Source: an uncultured Carboxylicivirga sp.
GTDB taxonomy: Bacteria; Bacteroidota; Bacteroidia; Bacteroidales; Marinilabiliaceae
Length of the DNA: 64,000 bases
Direction: 5' to 3'
NCBI RefSeq assembly: GCF_963668385.1
Contig: NZ_OY764327.1
Span: forward strand, 5,118,501-5,182,500
Position 1 is the stretch's first letter. Every line of letters begins with the position of its first letter. Below, piece by piece: positions 46,582 through 55,828 of this stretch. Below the pieces are notes generated by a model. The model was not told the DNA's origin. It worked only from the letters and a program-made list of their open reading frames with translations, and searched no databases. A program made the translations under genes and the position numbers.

Positions 46582-46929
46582 ATGGCAAAAAAGAAATGGA
46601 AAAACCTGGATGGAGTTGTTTTTTCAACCAACCAGGATTTTGACTATCAATACAACGAAGACGAAGACCAGGAAACCTTATCTCCGTCGCAACAAGACTT
46701 ACGAGTAATGCTTGATAAAAAGCAGCGTGGCGGTAAAAAAGTAACACTGATTACAGGCTTTATCGGTAGCAATGACGACCTTAAAGATTTAGGAAAGATG
46801 CTGAAAAGCAAGTGTGGTGTTGGAGGGTCGGCCAAAGATGGTGAAATTCTAATCCAGGGCGATTTTAGAGATAAAGTAGTTGAATTGCTTAAAAACGATG
46901 GTTATAAAGTAAAGAAATCAGGAGGCTGA
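46582..46929 (+). CDS. yciH: SUI1/eIF1-type translation factor (YciH-like)
   Basis: A 115-residue SUI1-domain protein. The signature block KKQRGGKKVTLITGF is followed by CGVGGSAKDGEILIQGDFRDKV, as in bacterial YciH and archaeal/eukaryal eIF1. The first 45 residues are acidic and variable. A bidirectional terminator follows. Confidence 0.9.
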   Translation: MAKKKWKNLDGVVFSTNQDFDYQYNEDEDQETLSPSQQDLRVMLDKKQRGGKKVTLITGFIGSNDDLKDLGKMLKSKCGVGGSAKDGEILIQGDFRDKVVELLKNDGYKVKKSGG

Positions 46930-46936
46930 ATAAAAA

Positions 46937-46975
46937 AGGCTGTTAACCTTATTAAGATTAACAGCCTCGTTTTTT
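46937..46975 (+). terminator. Shared terminator of yciH and the lipocalin-like gene
   Basis: AGGCTGTTAA (46937-46946) pairs with TTAACAGCCT (46958-46967), followed by CGTTTTTT. The A-run on the left lets it serve the converging minus-strand gene, whose stop is at 46974. Confidence 0.75.
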
Positions 46976-47399
46976 ATGCTTTCTTCCAATATACTTCAAT
47001 AATAGCATCACGGCCGTTTATTTTCATTTTAGGAGTCCATATTTTTAATACTTCTTCCTTCAGTTCATAATAACGAACCTCTTTTTCACCTACCCATTGA
47101 GGATGAACACATCCGGTTACCTCATGAATAATCTGTCCGGGTGATTCTTCGTAATAATCGCCATAATACGCCATGTAATTGGTAAATAACTCAGCACAAC
47201 TATGCGATTGAAAATCGTAGCTTCTATGATTTCTACTCCCTAATTGAGCATTCATTATTCCATTTGCATCGTACATTAAAACACCCAAGGGATTAGGACC
47301 ATACATATCCTGCTTACTGCCATCATCAAATAAATAATAGATAGAAGATAAAATCCAGGTTCCAACCACTGGCAACTGCGATGTATTTTCGTTACTCAT
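46974..47399 (-). CDS. Lipocalin-like domain protein
   Basis: A 141-residue beta-rich protein with the Lipocalin_5-type pattern (VVGTWILSSIYYLFDDGSKQ, GPNPLGVLMYDANGIMNAQL, HEVTGCVHPQWVGEKEVRYY). No signal peptide. It lies 61 nt downstream of the polyketide synthase on the same strand; lipocalin-like proteins near PKS genes sometimes process or bind the product. Here that is only suggested by position. Confidence 0.7.
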   Translation of the reverse strand: MSNENTSQLPVVGTWILSSIYYLFDDGSKQDMYGPNPLGVLMYDANGIMNAQLGSRNHRSYDFQSHSCAELFTNYMAYYGDYYEESPGQIIHEVTGCVHPQWVGEKEVRYYELKEEVLKIWTPKMKINGRDAIIEVYWKKA

Positions 47400-47460
47400 A
47401 TTAAAATATATTAAGCAGAGAAAGCCTCATAAGAATGATAGCTTTCTCTTTAATTTATTA

Positions 47461-50400
47461 TTAAGCCTCTGCTTCAACCAGACAACGAGCCAAACGTTCG
47501 CTAACGATTTGTGGAGCTACTTCTGGTGTATCATACACAAAGTTATGCCCTCCTTTTACTTCAAATAGTTCAAACGATTTTTCAGTTTCAGATGGCCATT
47601 TCTTAACATCTTCGATATTTACACGATCATCATCAATTGCATGAAGTGCGGTTACTGTACATTTCAGCTTATCACCTTGTTCGTATTGATATTTATGAAT
47701 CAATTTAAAATCGTTTCGAAGAGTATTCAGCATTTCTTTCACTAAATCGTTCTCTAATGACAAACCAGTATCGTTACCCGATGTAAGTAACGACAACCAT
47801 TGTTCATCGGTATATTGGCTTTCGAAGATATTGTTTACAAATTCGTTCACAAATCCTTTTAAACAAGGTGTGCCCGATACAATTAACTCTTGAGCAACAT
47901 GGCCATATTGATATTGTAGACGACGAGCAGCTTCAAATGCCACTAATCCCCCCATACTATGTCCATAAATACTAAATGGTTTGTCAATTGCTTCATTCAT
48001 CAATGGTAATAAATTATCCATTAACTCATTAATATCACTTACCGGCGCTTCATCTGTACGATTATCACGACCCGGCAATTGAATCATAATTAACTCGGTA
48101 GAGTCGTCCAATACTGATGTCCATGGTTCGAACAAGCGAATACTTCCTCCTGCATCATGAAAAACAAACAACTGTTGTTTCGTCTCTCCGCTTAAAGGTT
48201 GTTTTATCAACCATCCTTTTGTATTTACGGTAGAATCAATCATTGGAATGTTATCTTCCGAAATAATTAACTCATTTAAGATTTGAGAGAATGCATCAAT
48301 AGATGGAAACTCATGAAACATTTTAATCGATATTTTAATATCAAATTGTTTCTCGATGATATTGCGCAACTGAACGATAGTTAATGAATCGATACCCATG
48401 TTTTTAAAGGTCATCGACAAATCCAACTGATCTGGAGAAGCCTTGGCTGCTTCAGCCACCAAATTCAACATATAATCGTTGATGATAGCCAATCGTTGTT
48501 TCGCATCCGATTCGTTTAACACTTTCATTCTGATGTCGCCATCAGCCTCATCATCCTCGGCTCGTTCAATACCCGTATCAATTACTTTAGCCTGAGCCCC
48601 TTTCAATTCAAAAAGCAAATCTTTATTGTTATCATAAACAGCAATATCGCCTTTAATAACAAAAACATTGTCATTACCTTCTGTTACTATTGGCGCTAAA
48701 TTTGCTGCAACGTAGAATTCGCCTTCGAAATTGAATTCCTTACAGAAACGAATGCTCTCCAAACCTTCGACAAATGTAGTTTTGATGGTATTATCACTTA
48801 CCGACGAAAATGCTTTTGCAAATAAAGGATGAAAACAATTATCGAATAAAATTGGCGATGCACTAAACAGCTCTTTACGATAAAAACTGGTATCAGTCAA
48901 ATTAACTTTTGCTCTTACCTCATCACCTGCAATTGCCATTTCTTGCACATTCTGGAAATATTCTTTAAAAGTAACTCCAAGATTATTAAACGAACTATAA
49001 ACCGCAGACTTATCAAGAGTAGTTTCAACATTGGCAAGCTCAGTATACTCTTTTTGAATCGCTTCGGCCTTGGCATTTAATGCCCCAAAGCAAGTTAACT
49101 CCCAGTTTTGGTTGTCGCCTACTTTTTTAAACACTTTAAACTGTGTACAAGCACCTTGCTCCGACTCAATTTTTACTTGAATACTTACCGGCTCGTTATT
49201 AAAGATTTCGATAGACTGTACAAATCTCAAATCTTCTATCGAATAAATCCTATCATTATCAATTTGCTTGATAGCGGACAATATCATTTCAACATAAAAT
49301 CCACCCGGGAAAACAGCATTTTCATTCACTTGATGATGCGCCAGATAAGGCGTACTATACAAGCTTAACTTCGACTCCCAGTAATGAACATCTGACTCTG
49401 CCAATTTGATTGGCGAACCTAAGAAAGGATGACTATTAACCGTATCTGAACCAGACTCGAAGTGGCTTGATAAATCTTCGATCTCGTAATTCTCACGTTG
49501 GAATGGGTATGCAGGTAATTCAATATTTTTATTGTATTGAGTACCATAAATATTCTCCCAGTTCACAGCATATCCTGCTTCGTACAACAATCCAAAATTG
49601 GTAGCAAACTCTTCCATCGATGGATTTTCGCGATGCAACGAACCAATCACTGAAACATTATTAAAATTAAAATGCTCAGCACATTCTTTAATAGCTGTAC
49701 TTAATACCGAGTGCGGACTCACTTCTACAAAAACCTCGTAGCCATCATTCAACAACTTCTCGGTAACAGATGCAAACTGAACAGTACCACGTAGATTCGA
49801 ACGCCAGTAATCAGCATCCATATCAAGCCCATCAAAAATTTGATTTTTAACGGTTGAGTAAATAACCAATTCGTTTTTTTGAGGACTTACTGACTTAACT
49901 CGATCGAATAGCTCATCCTTAATAGAATCCATTTGTGGACTATGCGAGGCAACATCTACTTTTACCTGACGACAGAATAAATTTTTAGCCGTTAGGTCCT
50001 CCAATATTTCCTGAATAATATCATTATCTCCAGCTAAAACAGTCGATTTTGGACTATTTTGAACGGCCAATGAAATTTTACCATCATACTGACTTACAAT
50101 CGCCTCTGCTTCATCAGCACTTAATTCAGTAACTGCCATAGCTCCTCCCTGACCACTCAATGTATTCATTAAAATACTACGAGTGCAGATTACATTTGCT
50201 GCATCATCAATAGAAAGAGCACCAGCAATATAAGCAGCACCAACCTCTCCCATACTATGTCCAACAACAGCAGATGGCTGAACTCCTTTTGACATCCAAA
50301 GCTCAGACAGGGCAACCTGCATGGCAAATAAATAAGGCTGAATAACATTAATGTTTTTCAGTTTACTATCTTCTTCTGTTGTAAAAATTTCTTCAATCAA

Positions 50401-52131
50401 CGACCAATCAGCATATTTCGAAAAGGCTTTGTCGCATTTATCAATTGATTGTTTAAATACTGGTTCGTTCTCGTACAGCTCCTTACCCATACCAAACCAT
50501 TGCGCTCCTTGACCAGGAAATACAAATACAACTTTATCCTTATTGCCCTTAACAGGCTTAATTGCTTTTTGATCAGCTCCTTTAAAGCCATCTAATTGCT
50601 TAGTAATATCCTCCAATGTTTTACCCCAAAACATCTTCTTATATTCAAAATCAGTTTTTCGATATGCTGAGGAAGCACATACATCAGCCAAACTTTCGGA
50701 TAAAGAAGGCTGTTGAAGCATCTCCTTATATCTTTGAGAATAATCAATAAGAGCTTTTGGCGAATGAGCGGAAAGCGGCAAATAAAAAGTTGAATCTGGA
50801 TTTACAGCTTTGGCTTCTACAACTTCTTTTTCTTTATATTCTTCAAAAACGATATGCACGTTAGTTCCACCCCATCCATACGAGCTAACTCCAGCTTTTA
50901 ATGTGCCATTATTAGCTTTTTCAAGCACAACATTTTCGGTAGGCACTCTAAGCTTAAGAGTTTTAAAATCGATTTTGGGATTAGGCTTGTTAAAGTTCAG
51001 GTTACGAGGTAAAGTATGATTCTTTAACGCCAAAACTGTTTTTATTACACCAGCAATACCAGAAGAAGACTCACAGTGTCCCAAATTGGTTTTTACTGAT
51101 CCAACCCATAAAGCAGCATCATCACTTCGATTAGCTCCAAAAAATTCACCTAAAGCACCGGTCTCTGTTGGATCGCCTTGCTTAGTACCTGTACCATGCG
51201 CTTCAATATAATCAACATCCGATGGTTCAACACCAGCATCCTCGTAGGCCTCAGTTAATACTTCTACCTGACCACTTCTACTTGTGGCCGGCATATTAAC
51301 ATTGAAACCATTATTAGTAACCGCTCCACCACGAATAACACCTAAAATCTTATCACCATCTTTTTCTGCATCTTCTAATCGTTTTAAAAGAACCAAACCA
51401 GCACCTTCTCCGCGCACAAAACCATCGGCATCAGCATCAAAAGCACTACATTTTCCCTTGGAAGAAAGACCACCGAATTTTGAAAGATATACATACTCAT
51501 CCTGATCAATCAGGTGATTTACCCCTCCTGCAATACACATGTTTGACGAACCATCTCTTAAACTCTGTACCGCAAGCATCAGTGCAACCAACGAAGAAGA
51601 GCATCCTGTATCCAACACCAAACTAGGCCCTGTTAAACCAAAATAATACGAAATACGATTGGCTATAATATTCGATGATTGCCCCATTGCCGAAAAGTTA
51701 TTAATTTCTGATTTCCTAACTTTTCTTAAGTGCTCAAAATCCGCCCAAATATTACCAATATACACACCTGTTTTTGATCCGTAAAACTCATCTTTGGTTA
51801 ATGAAGAGTTTTCGTACGACTCCCATGCCAATTCCATCATCAATTTTTGTGATGGACTCATTTCAATAGCTTCTTTGGGTGACACATGAAAGAAATAAGG
51901 ATCAAAATGATTAATATCCTTTAGTAAAGCACCCGAATCTTGATTGGTTTTTAAAGGAGTATCCGGATTTGGATCAAATAATTCATCATGATTCCAGCGA
52001 TCATTAGAGATCTTTTCAATAACTGATTTTCCCTCACTCAATACATTCCAGAAATCTTCAAGATTGTCGATTTGCGAAAAACGACACGACATACCTATTA
52101 CAGCTATGGCATCTTTCTTTAGTTGTTTCAT
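47461..52131 (-). CDS. Single-module type I polyketide synthase, KS-AT-DH-ACP-TE
   Basis: A 1556-residue PKS. KS (about 8-430) has active Cys177 in LDTGCSSSLVA, His312 in EAHGTGTKQGD and His352 in NLGHCESSSG. AT (about 533-840) has Ser626 in VGHSMGEVGAAY and the specificity tetrad VASH at 727-730, compatible with methylmalonyl- or ethylmalonyl-type extenders but not decisive. DH (about 895-1185) keeps His933 and Asp1097 (PILFDNCFHP), but the HxxxGxxxxP motif has Glu937 in place of Gly. ACP has Ser1249 in GIDSL. TE (about 1315-1553) has GHSMGG with Ser1392 and His1529 and looks like a type II thioesterase. No KR, ER or MT domain is seen, so any keto reduction would need a trans partner. Confidence 0.92.
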   Translation of the reverse strand: MKQLKKDAIAVIGMSCRFSQIDNLEDFWNVLSEGKSVIEKISNDRWNHDELFDPNPDTPLKTNQDSGALLKDINHFDPYFFHVSPKEAIEMSPSQKLMMELAWESYENSSLTKDEFYGSKTGVYIGNIWADFEHLRKVRKSEINNFSAMGQSSNIIANRISYYFGLTGPSLVLDTGCSSSLVALMLAVQSLRDGSSNMCIAGGVNHLIDQDEYVYLSKFGGLSSKGKCSAFDADADGFVRGEGAGLVLLKRLEDAEKDGDKILGVIRGGAVTNNGFNVNMPATSRSGQVEVLTEAYEDAGVEPSDVDYIEAHGTGTKQGDPTETGALGEFFGANRSDDAALWVGSVKTNLGHCESSSGIAGVIKTVLALKNHTLPRNLNFNKPNPKIDFKTLKLRVPTENVVLEKANNGTLKAGVSSYGWGGTNVHIVFEEYKEKEVVEAKAVNPDSTFYLPLSAHSPKALIDYSQRYKEMLQQPSLSESLADVCASSAYRKTDFEYKKMFWGKTLEDITKQLDGFKGADQKAIKPVKGNKDKVVFVFPGQGAQWFGMGKELYENEPVFKQSIDKCDKAFSKYADWSLIEEIFTTEEDSKLKNINVIQPYLFAMQVALSELWMSKGVQPSAVVGHSMGEVGAAYIAGALSIDDAANVICTRSILMNTLSGQGGAMAVTELSADEAEAIVSQYDGKISLAVQNSPKSTVLAGDNDIIQEILEDLTAKNLFCRQVKVDVASHSPQMDSIKDELFDRVKSVSPQKNELVIYSTVKNQIFDGLDMDADYWRSNLRGTVQFASVTEKLLNDGYEVFVEVSPHSVLSTAIKECAEHFNFNNVSVIGSLHRENPSMEEFATNFGLLYEAGYAVNWENIYGTQYNKNIELPAYPFQRENYEIEDLSSHFESGSDTVNSHPFLGSPIKLAESDVHYWESKLSLYSTPYLAHHQVNENAVFPGGFYVEMILSAIKQIDNDRIYSIEDLRFVQSIEIFNNEPVSIQVKIESEQGACTQFKVFKKVGDNQNWELTCFGALNAKAEAIQKEYTELANVETTLDKSAVYSSFNNLGVTFKEYFQNVQEMAIAGDEVRAKVNLTDTSFYRKELFSASPILFDNCFHPLFAKAFSSVSDNTIKTTFVEGLESIRFCKEFNFEGEFYVAANLAPIVTEGNDNVFVIKGDIAVYDNNKDLLFELKGAQAKVIDTGIERAEDDEADGDIRMKVLNESDAKQRLAIINDYMLNLVAEAAKASPDQLDLSMTFKNMGIDSLTIVQLRNIIEKQFDIKISIKMFHEFPSIDAFSQILNELIISEDNIPMIDSTVNTKGWLIKQPLSGETKQQLFVFHDAGGSIRLFEPWTSVLDDSTELIMIQLPGRDNRTDEAPVSDINELMDNLLPLMNEAIDKPFSIYGHSMGGLVAFEAARRLQYQYGHVAQELIVSGTPCLKGFVNEFVNNIFESQYTDEQWLSLLTSGNDTGLSLENDLVKEMLNTLRNDFKLIHKYQYEQGDKLKCTVTALHAIDDDRVNIEDVKKWPSETEKSFELFEVKGGHNFVYDTPEVAPQIVSERLARCLVEAEA

Positions 52132-52477
52132 AGTTTATGATAAAACTGTTCTTATCCCACCCTTTCCCTATAAAGAATAGAATAATTTGATTAATAAATA
52201 ATTAATTAAATCCCCGAATTTGAGTTAGCCCCCTATAAAGTGCAAGTAACCACCCGTTCCAAACAGTTTTTCCTACATAACAAGCTATCTAGTGATAGAT
52301 AGATTCTATCATTAAAAGACAGGAAATTTAATTGATAGCTTAGTACCCAGGCACAATAAAAGTGAATTAAACTTAAGGTTAAGGTTGATTATGCAATTTA
52401 ATTCATCAATGGCAGTTAGCAAAACACTAACTGCCTTGTATTATAAAACAATAAAACAGGCTATTGCCTGTTTTATA
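52132..52477. promoter_or_regulatory. Polyketide synthase upstream region with hairpins
   Basis: It contains no gene. It holds a perfect 7-bp palindrome TGATAGA-TAGAT-TCTATCA (52293-52311), 160 nt before the PKS start and a possible operator. It also holds a 9-bp hairpin GGCAGTTAG/CTAACTGCC (52411-52435) and the terminator of the upstream gene. No clear TAnnTTTG promoter was found. Confidence 0.5.
52451..52476 (-). terminator. Terminator of the STAS-like gene
   Basis: ATAAAACAGGC (52451-52461) pairs perfectly with GCCTGTTTTAT (52466-52476) around TATT, directly after the STAS-like stop at 52478. The T-tract on the minus strand is modest. Confidence 0.6.
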
Positions 52478-52945
52478 CTAGTTAGTTTGCACCCATTCTA
52501 CAGCAGCTTCAACATTATCGAAATTACGAGTAGAGAATCCGCTAACTTTTTTATCCCAATCGTCGACCGCTAATTTTGCAAAAACATTTGCAGGTAGAAC
52601 AACAGCATTATTACTTAAACCAATTTTGATCAAGCTAGGCATATAATCATTAGCCAACCAATCGTTAACCGAAGAAAAACTACCTTCCATTTTACGGTTG
52701 TCAATAATCATGTTAGTACACTTATTTTGTGCAAATAAATCATACAAATGACCACCTAATACTTCTTTAATCTGATCGGCAGTTCTAAATCCAATCCATC
52801 CATGAAACAAAATACCTTTCGATAAATAAGTAGTGTCAATAAAATGAAATTCTTTTCCCATTTTATTAATACTCTTAATGATATCGCCTTCTTTAACGAC
52901 TTTAAGTCCGCTTTTTGATTGATCGTAATCCTTAATAACTTCCAT
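52478..52945 (-). CDS. SpoIIAA/STAS-like domain protein (uncertain)
   Basis: A 155-residue soluble protein. The alternating strand/helix pattern and the end (GFSTRNFDNVEAAVEWVQ) resemble SpoIIAA-like/STAS proteins, in which a final helix follows a strand with the F-D-x-x-x-A-x-x-W pattern. The DNRKMEGSFSSVNDWLAND segment is where STAS anti-sigma-factor antagonists carry a phosphorylated Ser; the Ser residues here are only candidates. It is 54 nt downstream of the MCP gene and could be a regulatory partner. Function unknown. Confidence 0.5.
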   Translation of the reverse strand: MEVIKDYDQSKSGLKVVKEGDIIKSINKMGKEFHFIDTTYLSKGILFHGWIGFRTADQIKEVLGGHLYDLFAQNKCTNMIIDNRKMEGSFSSVNDWLANDYMPSLIKIGLSNNAVVLPANVFAKLAVDDWDKKVSGFSTRNFDNVEAAVEWVQTN

Positions 52946-52999
52946 TACTTCACTAATTTAATCGATTATTAATATAATGCACGGTAGTGCCTTTCCTTA

Positions 53000-54433
53000 T
53001 TATTCTTCTAATTTGAAAAAATCCAACGTCTTACGTACTAATTCTGCTTGCGAAGACATTTCTTCGGCATTAGCAGCCAATTCTTCACTTGCCGCAGCAT
53101 TCTGTTGAGTTATATAATTCAATTGCTGAATAGCAGAGTTTATCTGACTAGCACCCGTAGACTGCTCGTTACTGGTACTTGCGATCTCCTGCAATAAAGC
53201 TGATGTCTTTTGAATTTCGGGTAAAATATTCATTAATCGTTCGTATGATAACTTTGAAATATTTAATCCATCATTCGATAAGGTTGAGATCTCAATTGAT
53301 GCTTCTTTACTATTTTCGGCCAGCTTACGAACTTCGGAAGCAACCACTCCAAAACCTTTACCTAACTCTCCAATACGAGCCGCTTCAACTGCTGCATTTA
53401 ATGCCAATATATTGGTTTGAAAAGATATGTAATTAAGTGTACCCACCTCTTTTGCAATGCTTTCGTTAGCTTCAACACTTTTCATCGAATCATCACCAAC
53501 CTCATAAATACCTTGTAAGGCTTCTGTCGAAATTTGCTCTGTTAAGTAGGCATTTTCTTTACTTTGCTCGATACTTACAGCCATTTCTTCCATGGTTGAG
53601 CTAATCTCCTCAACCGAAGATGATTGTTCATTGGCACTTTGCGATAATTGTTGTGAGGTAGAGCTTAATTGGGATGTTGCCACTGCGATGTTATCTGCGC
53701 TATAAATCACCTCCGACAATAATTCTTTATATTTACTACAAATCAAGTTGAGCTTATCGTGTAGCTGCAATATTTCATTATCCACCGTTACCGGACATAC
53801 TTGGGGTATTAGCTTTCCTTCTGATATTTCTGTTGCAAATTGCCTCAAATGCGCCATTCCATCTAGTAGATTTAATTTTACAAGCTTATACCGACGATAG
53901 AAGATCCAAGCAGTACCACCAACTACCATTACAATGGTAATTACCAATAATACATTTCGTTTAGTATTAAATGATTCATACAACATTTCCTTTTTATCAT
54001 TAAGCCTCTCATTAACAGACCCAACCAAATCTAACAACTTACTTTTCTGTAGCTCATCCTCTTTTAAAAATTTGGATGATTGTTGAAGCATCAGATCAAT
54101 ATTTTCTTTAACATCAACGAGTTGATTAGCTTCTAGATCTGAATCGGAACTGGCAAAAAACACTGCGAACTGTTGTGTTGCAAATTCCACTAACTTCTTG
54201 TTTTCAGGATTTTTATCAACTACAACATTTTCTATAGCTTGGTTATATCCAGTCACTAATTTATCAAACTGACTCATGAGGTGAGTCTGGTTAAAATAAT
54301 GATTGTATGCCTGTAAACACAACAACAATAGGATGGATGAAATGGCAATAGTTAATATACTTAACAAACCATCAACTGTAAAATTCCTACTTAACGTAGA
54401 TTTTTTACCTAGAACATCTAAATTTAGCTTCAT
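53000..54433 (-). CDS. Methyl-accepting chemotaxis protein
   Basis: A 477-residue receptor. Membrane segments are about 25-45 and 163-180, with a helical periplasmic domain of about 115 residues between. A HAMP-like stretch ([13 protein letters not shown]) leads into the cytoplasmic four-helix signalling domain with hairpin tip [20 protein letters not shown] and [19 protein letters not shown]. Gln/Glu-rich pairs such as [17 protein letters not shown] are methylation sites. No CheA, CheW, CheB, CheR or CheY gene is in the window. It is the first of three same-strand genes MCP - STAS-like - PKS. Confidence 0.9.
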   Translation of the reverse strand: MKLNLDVLGKKSTLSRNFTVDGLLSILTIAISSILLLLCLQAYNHYFNQTHLMSQFDKLVTGYNQAIENVVVDKNPENKKLVEFATQQFAVFFASSDSDLEANQLVDVKENIDLMLQQSSKFLKEDELQKSKLLDLVGSVNERLNDKKEMLYESFNTKRNVLLVITIVMVVGGTAWIFYRRYKLVKLNLLDGMAHLRQFATEISEGKLIPQVCPVTVDNEILQLHDKLNLICSKYKELLSEVIYSADNIAVATSQLSSTSQQLSQSANEQSSSVEEISSTMEEMAVSIEQSKENAYLTEQISTEALQGIYEVGDDSMKSVEANESIAKEVGTLNYISFQTNILALNAAVEAARIGELGKGFGVVASEVRKLAENSKEASIEISTLSNDGLNISKLSYERLMNILPEIQKTSALLQEIASTSNEQSTGASQINSAIQQLNYITQQNAAASEELAANAEEMSSQAELVRKTLDFFKLEE

Positions 54434-54934
54434 TTTTATCTTATATTCAATATATTAGAGTATTATATAAACATATTAATACCATATAGATATATTTTAT
54501 TATCCTACTTTATCTATATGAAATTAACAAAACACTTCTTTCCCCTACTTTTTTATCTTTTTATCAAGCTGTTAGGTAATATCTAAATACAAATCAAAAT
54601 ACATAATTATCTTTTGAACCATTACCTAATGTTCAATAGCAAGTTAAGTACGACAAAACAATGATTTAGTTATATAATTTCAAAAATTATTTTTTGGCAA
54701 CTCCAGAATTAGCGTTTATTATGTCTTTTACAAATCTTTTAGTAGTTGATTTACAAATATTTATTGAATTTTTTATTTATAACACACTTAATATTTACCC
54801 ACACAAACATAAGTCCTGATTATGATTAATTTAATAGTAATAAGAAGCACCACACCATAAGAAATTTGCTAACTCCCAACTACTATTCAACTCATTTATT
54901 TATATTCGGAAGCTAGAAAACAAATAAAAACAAA
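54434..54934. other. AT-rich divergent spacer
   Basis: No gene is seen in these 501 nt. The only structure noted is a 9-bp inverted pair TTAGGTAAT (54572-54580) and ATTACCTAA (54621-54629). It should hold divergent promoters for the MCP and NlpC/P60 genes. Confidence 0.6.
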
Positions 54935-55774
54935 ATGAAGCATCTGAAACTCATTATTACCATTATCATACTAACTGTTCAGTTTTGGTCAATACCTTTT
55001 AAAGCTGCTTCAATACCTCAGATTACTAACTCTGACCCATCAAATCCAAAGAAAGAGATACGCCAATTACAACGAGAACTTAAAAAATTAGATAAGGAGA
55101 TAAGCGAACTAAAGTCGATAGAACAAAAGCAGGCTGATGAAGAGAATATATTAAAGAAAAAAGCGTGGGCCGAAGCTGGTAAACGCAAAAAAAGACACAA
55201 CAAAACCAAGATACGTAAAAAGGAACAGAAAATTCTGGATAAGTTAACAACTAAAAGACGCGAATTATCAGCTACGCGATCAGAGTTGGATCAACTTCAG
55301 GAACAAATTAGAACCATCAACAATCGCATTGCACATCTATCTGGCGGATCTTTAATCACCAATAAAACCATTTCGAACCCCACAATAAAAGAGAATCCTA
55401 AACCAGCAAAAGCTTCAGGTAATTTAAACCGAGAAGCCAGGAAATGGATTGGTACACCCTACAGATATGGTGGAACTAGCAAATCAGGTATTGACTGCTC
55501 TGGTCTCACATCACAACTGTACAAATCTATTTACAACATCTCCCTTCCTCGCTCATCAAGAGATCAGTATAGTCAATCGAAGAAAATAGCTAAAGCCAAA
55601 TTACAACCAGGCGACCTGGTATTTTTTAAGATTAACAAAACAGTGGTAAACCATGTTGGAATATACCTAGGCAATAACGAGTTCGTTCATGCTTCGTCGA
55701 GTCGAGGTGTTGTTGTAAACAACCTTACGGAACTTTACTATAAAAAATACTTTATTGGAGGAGGACGTTATTAA
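54935..55774 (+). CDS. NlpC/P60 cell-wall hydrolase with coiled-coil N-terminus
   Basis: A 279-residue protein. Signal peptide (LIITIIILTVQFWSIPFKAA), a Lys/Glu-rich coiled coil (about 38-135), a Pro/Lys linker, then an NlpC/P60 domain with Cys in GIDCSGLTSQLY and His residues in VVNHVGIYLGN and EFVHASSSRG. It cleaves peptidoglycan stem-peptide bonds. The coiled coil resembles EnvC/PcsB-type regulatory segments. A strong terminator follows; the gene stands alone. Confidence 0.9.
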   Translation: MKHLKLIITIIILTVQFWSIPFKAASIPQITNSDPSNPKKEIRQLQRELKKLDKEISELKSIEQKQADEENILKKKAWAEAGKRKKRHNKTKIRKKEQKILDKLTTKRRELSATRSELDQLQEQIRTINNRIAHLSGGSLITNKTISNPTIKENPKPAKASGNLNREARKWIGTPYRYGGTSKSGIDCSGLTSQLYKSIYNISLPRSSRDQYSQSKKIAKAKLQPGDLVFFKINKTVVNHVGIYLGNNEFVHASSSRGVVVNNLTELYYKKYFIGGGRY

Positions 55775-55812
55775 AAAAGGCTCCGATGATCTAACACCGG
55801 AGCCTCTAAATT
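55773..55812 (+). terminator. NlpC/P60-gene terminator
   Basis: AGGCTCCG (55778-55785) pairs with CGGAGCCT (55798-55805), followed by CTAAATTTT. It can also serve the converging VOC gene. Confidence 0.7.
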
Positions 55813-55828
55813 TTCACAATAATGAAGA

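Noticed and set aside
54434-54934. Possible small gene in the long AT-rich spacer
   Set aside because: Frames are broken by many stops and show no start context or homology-like pattern.
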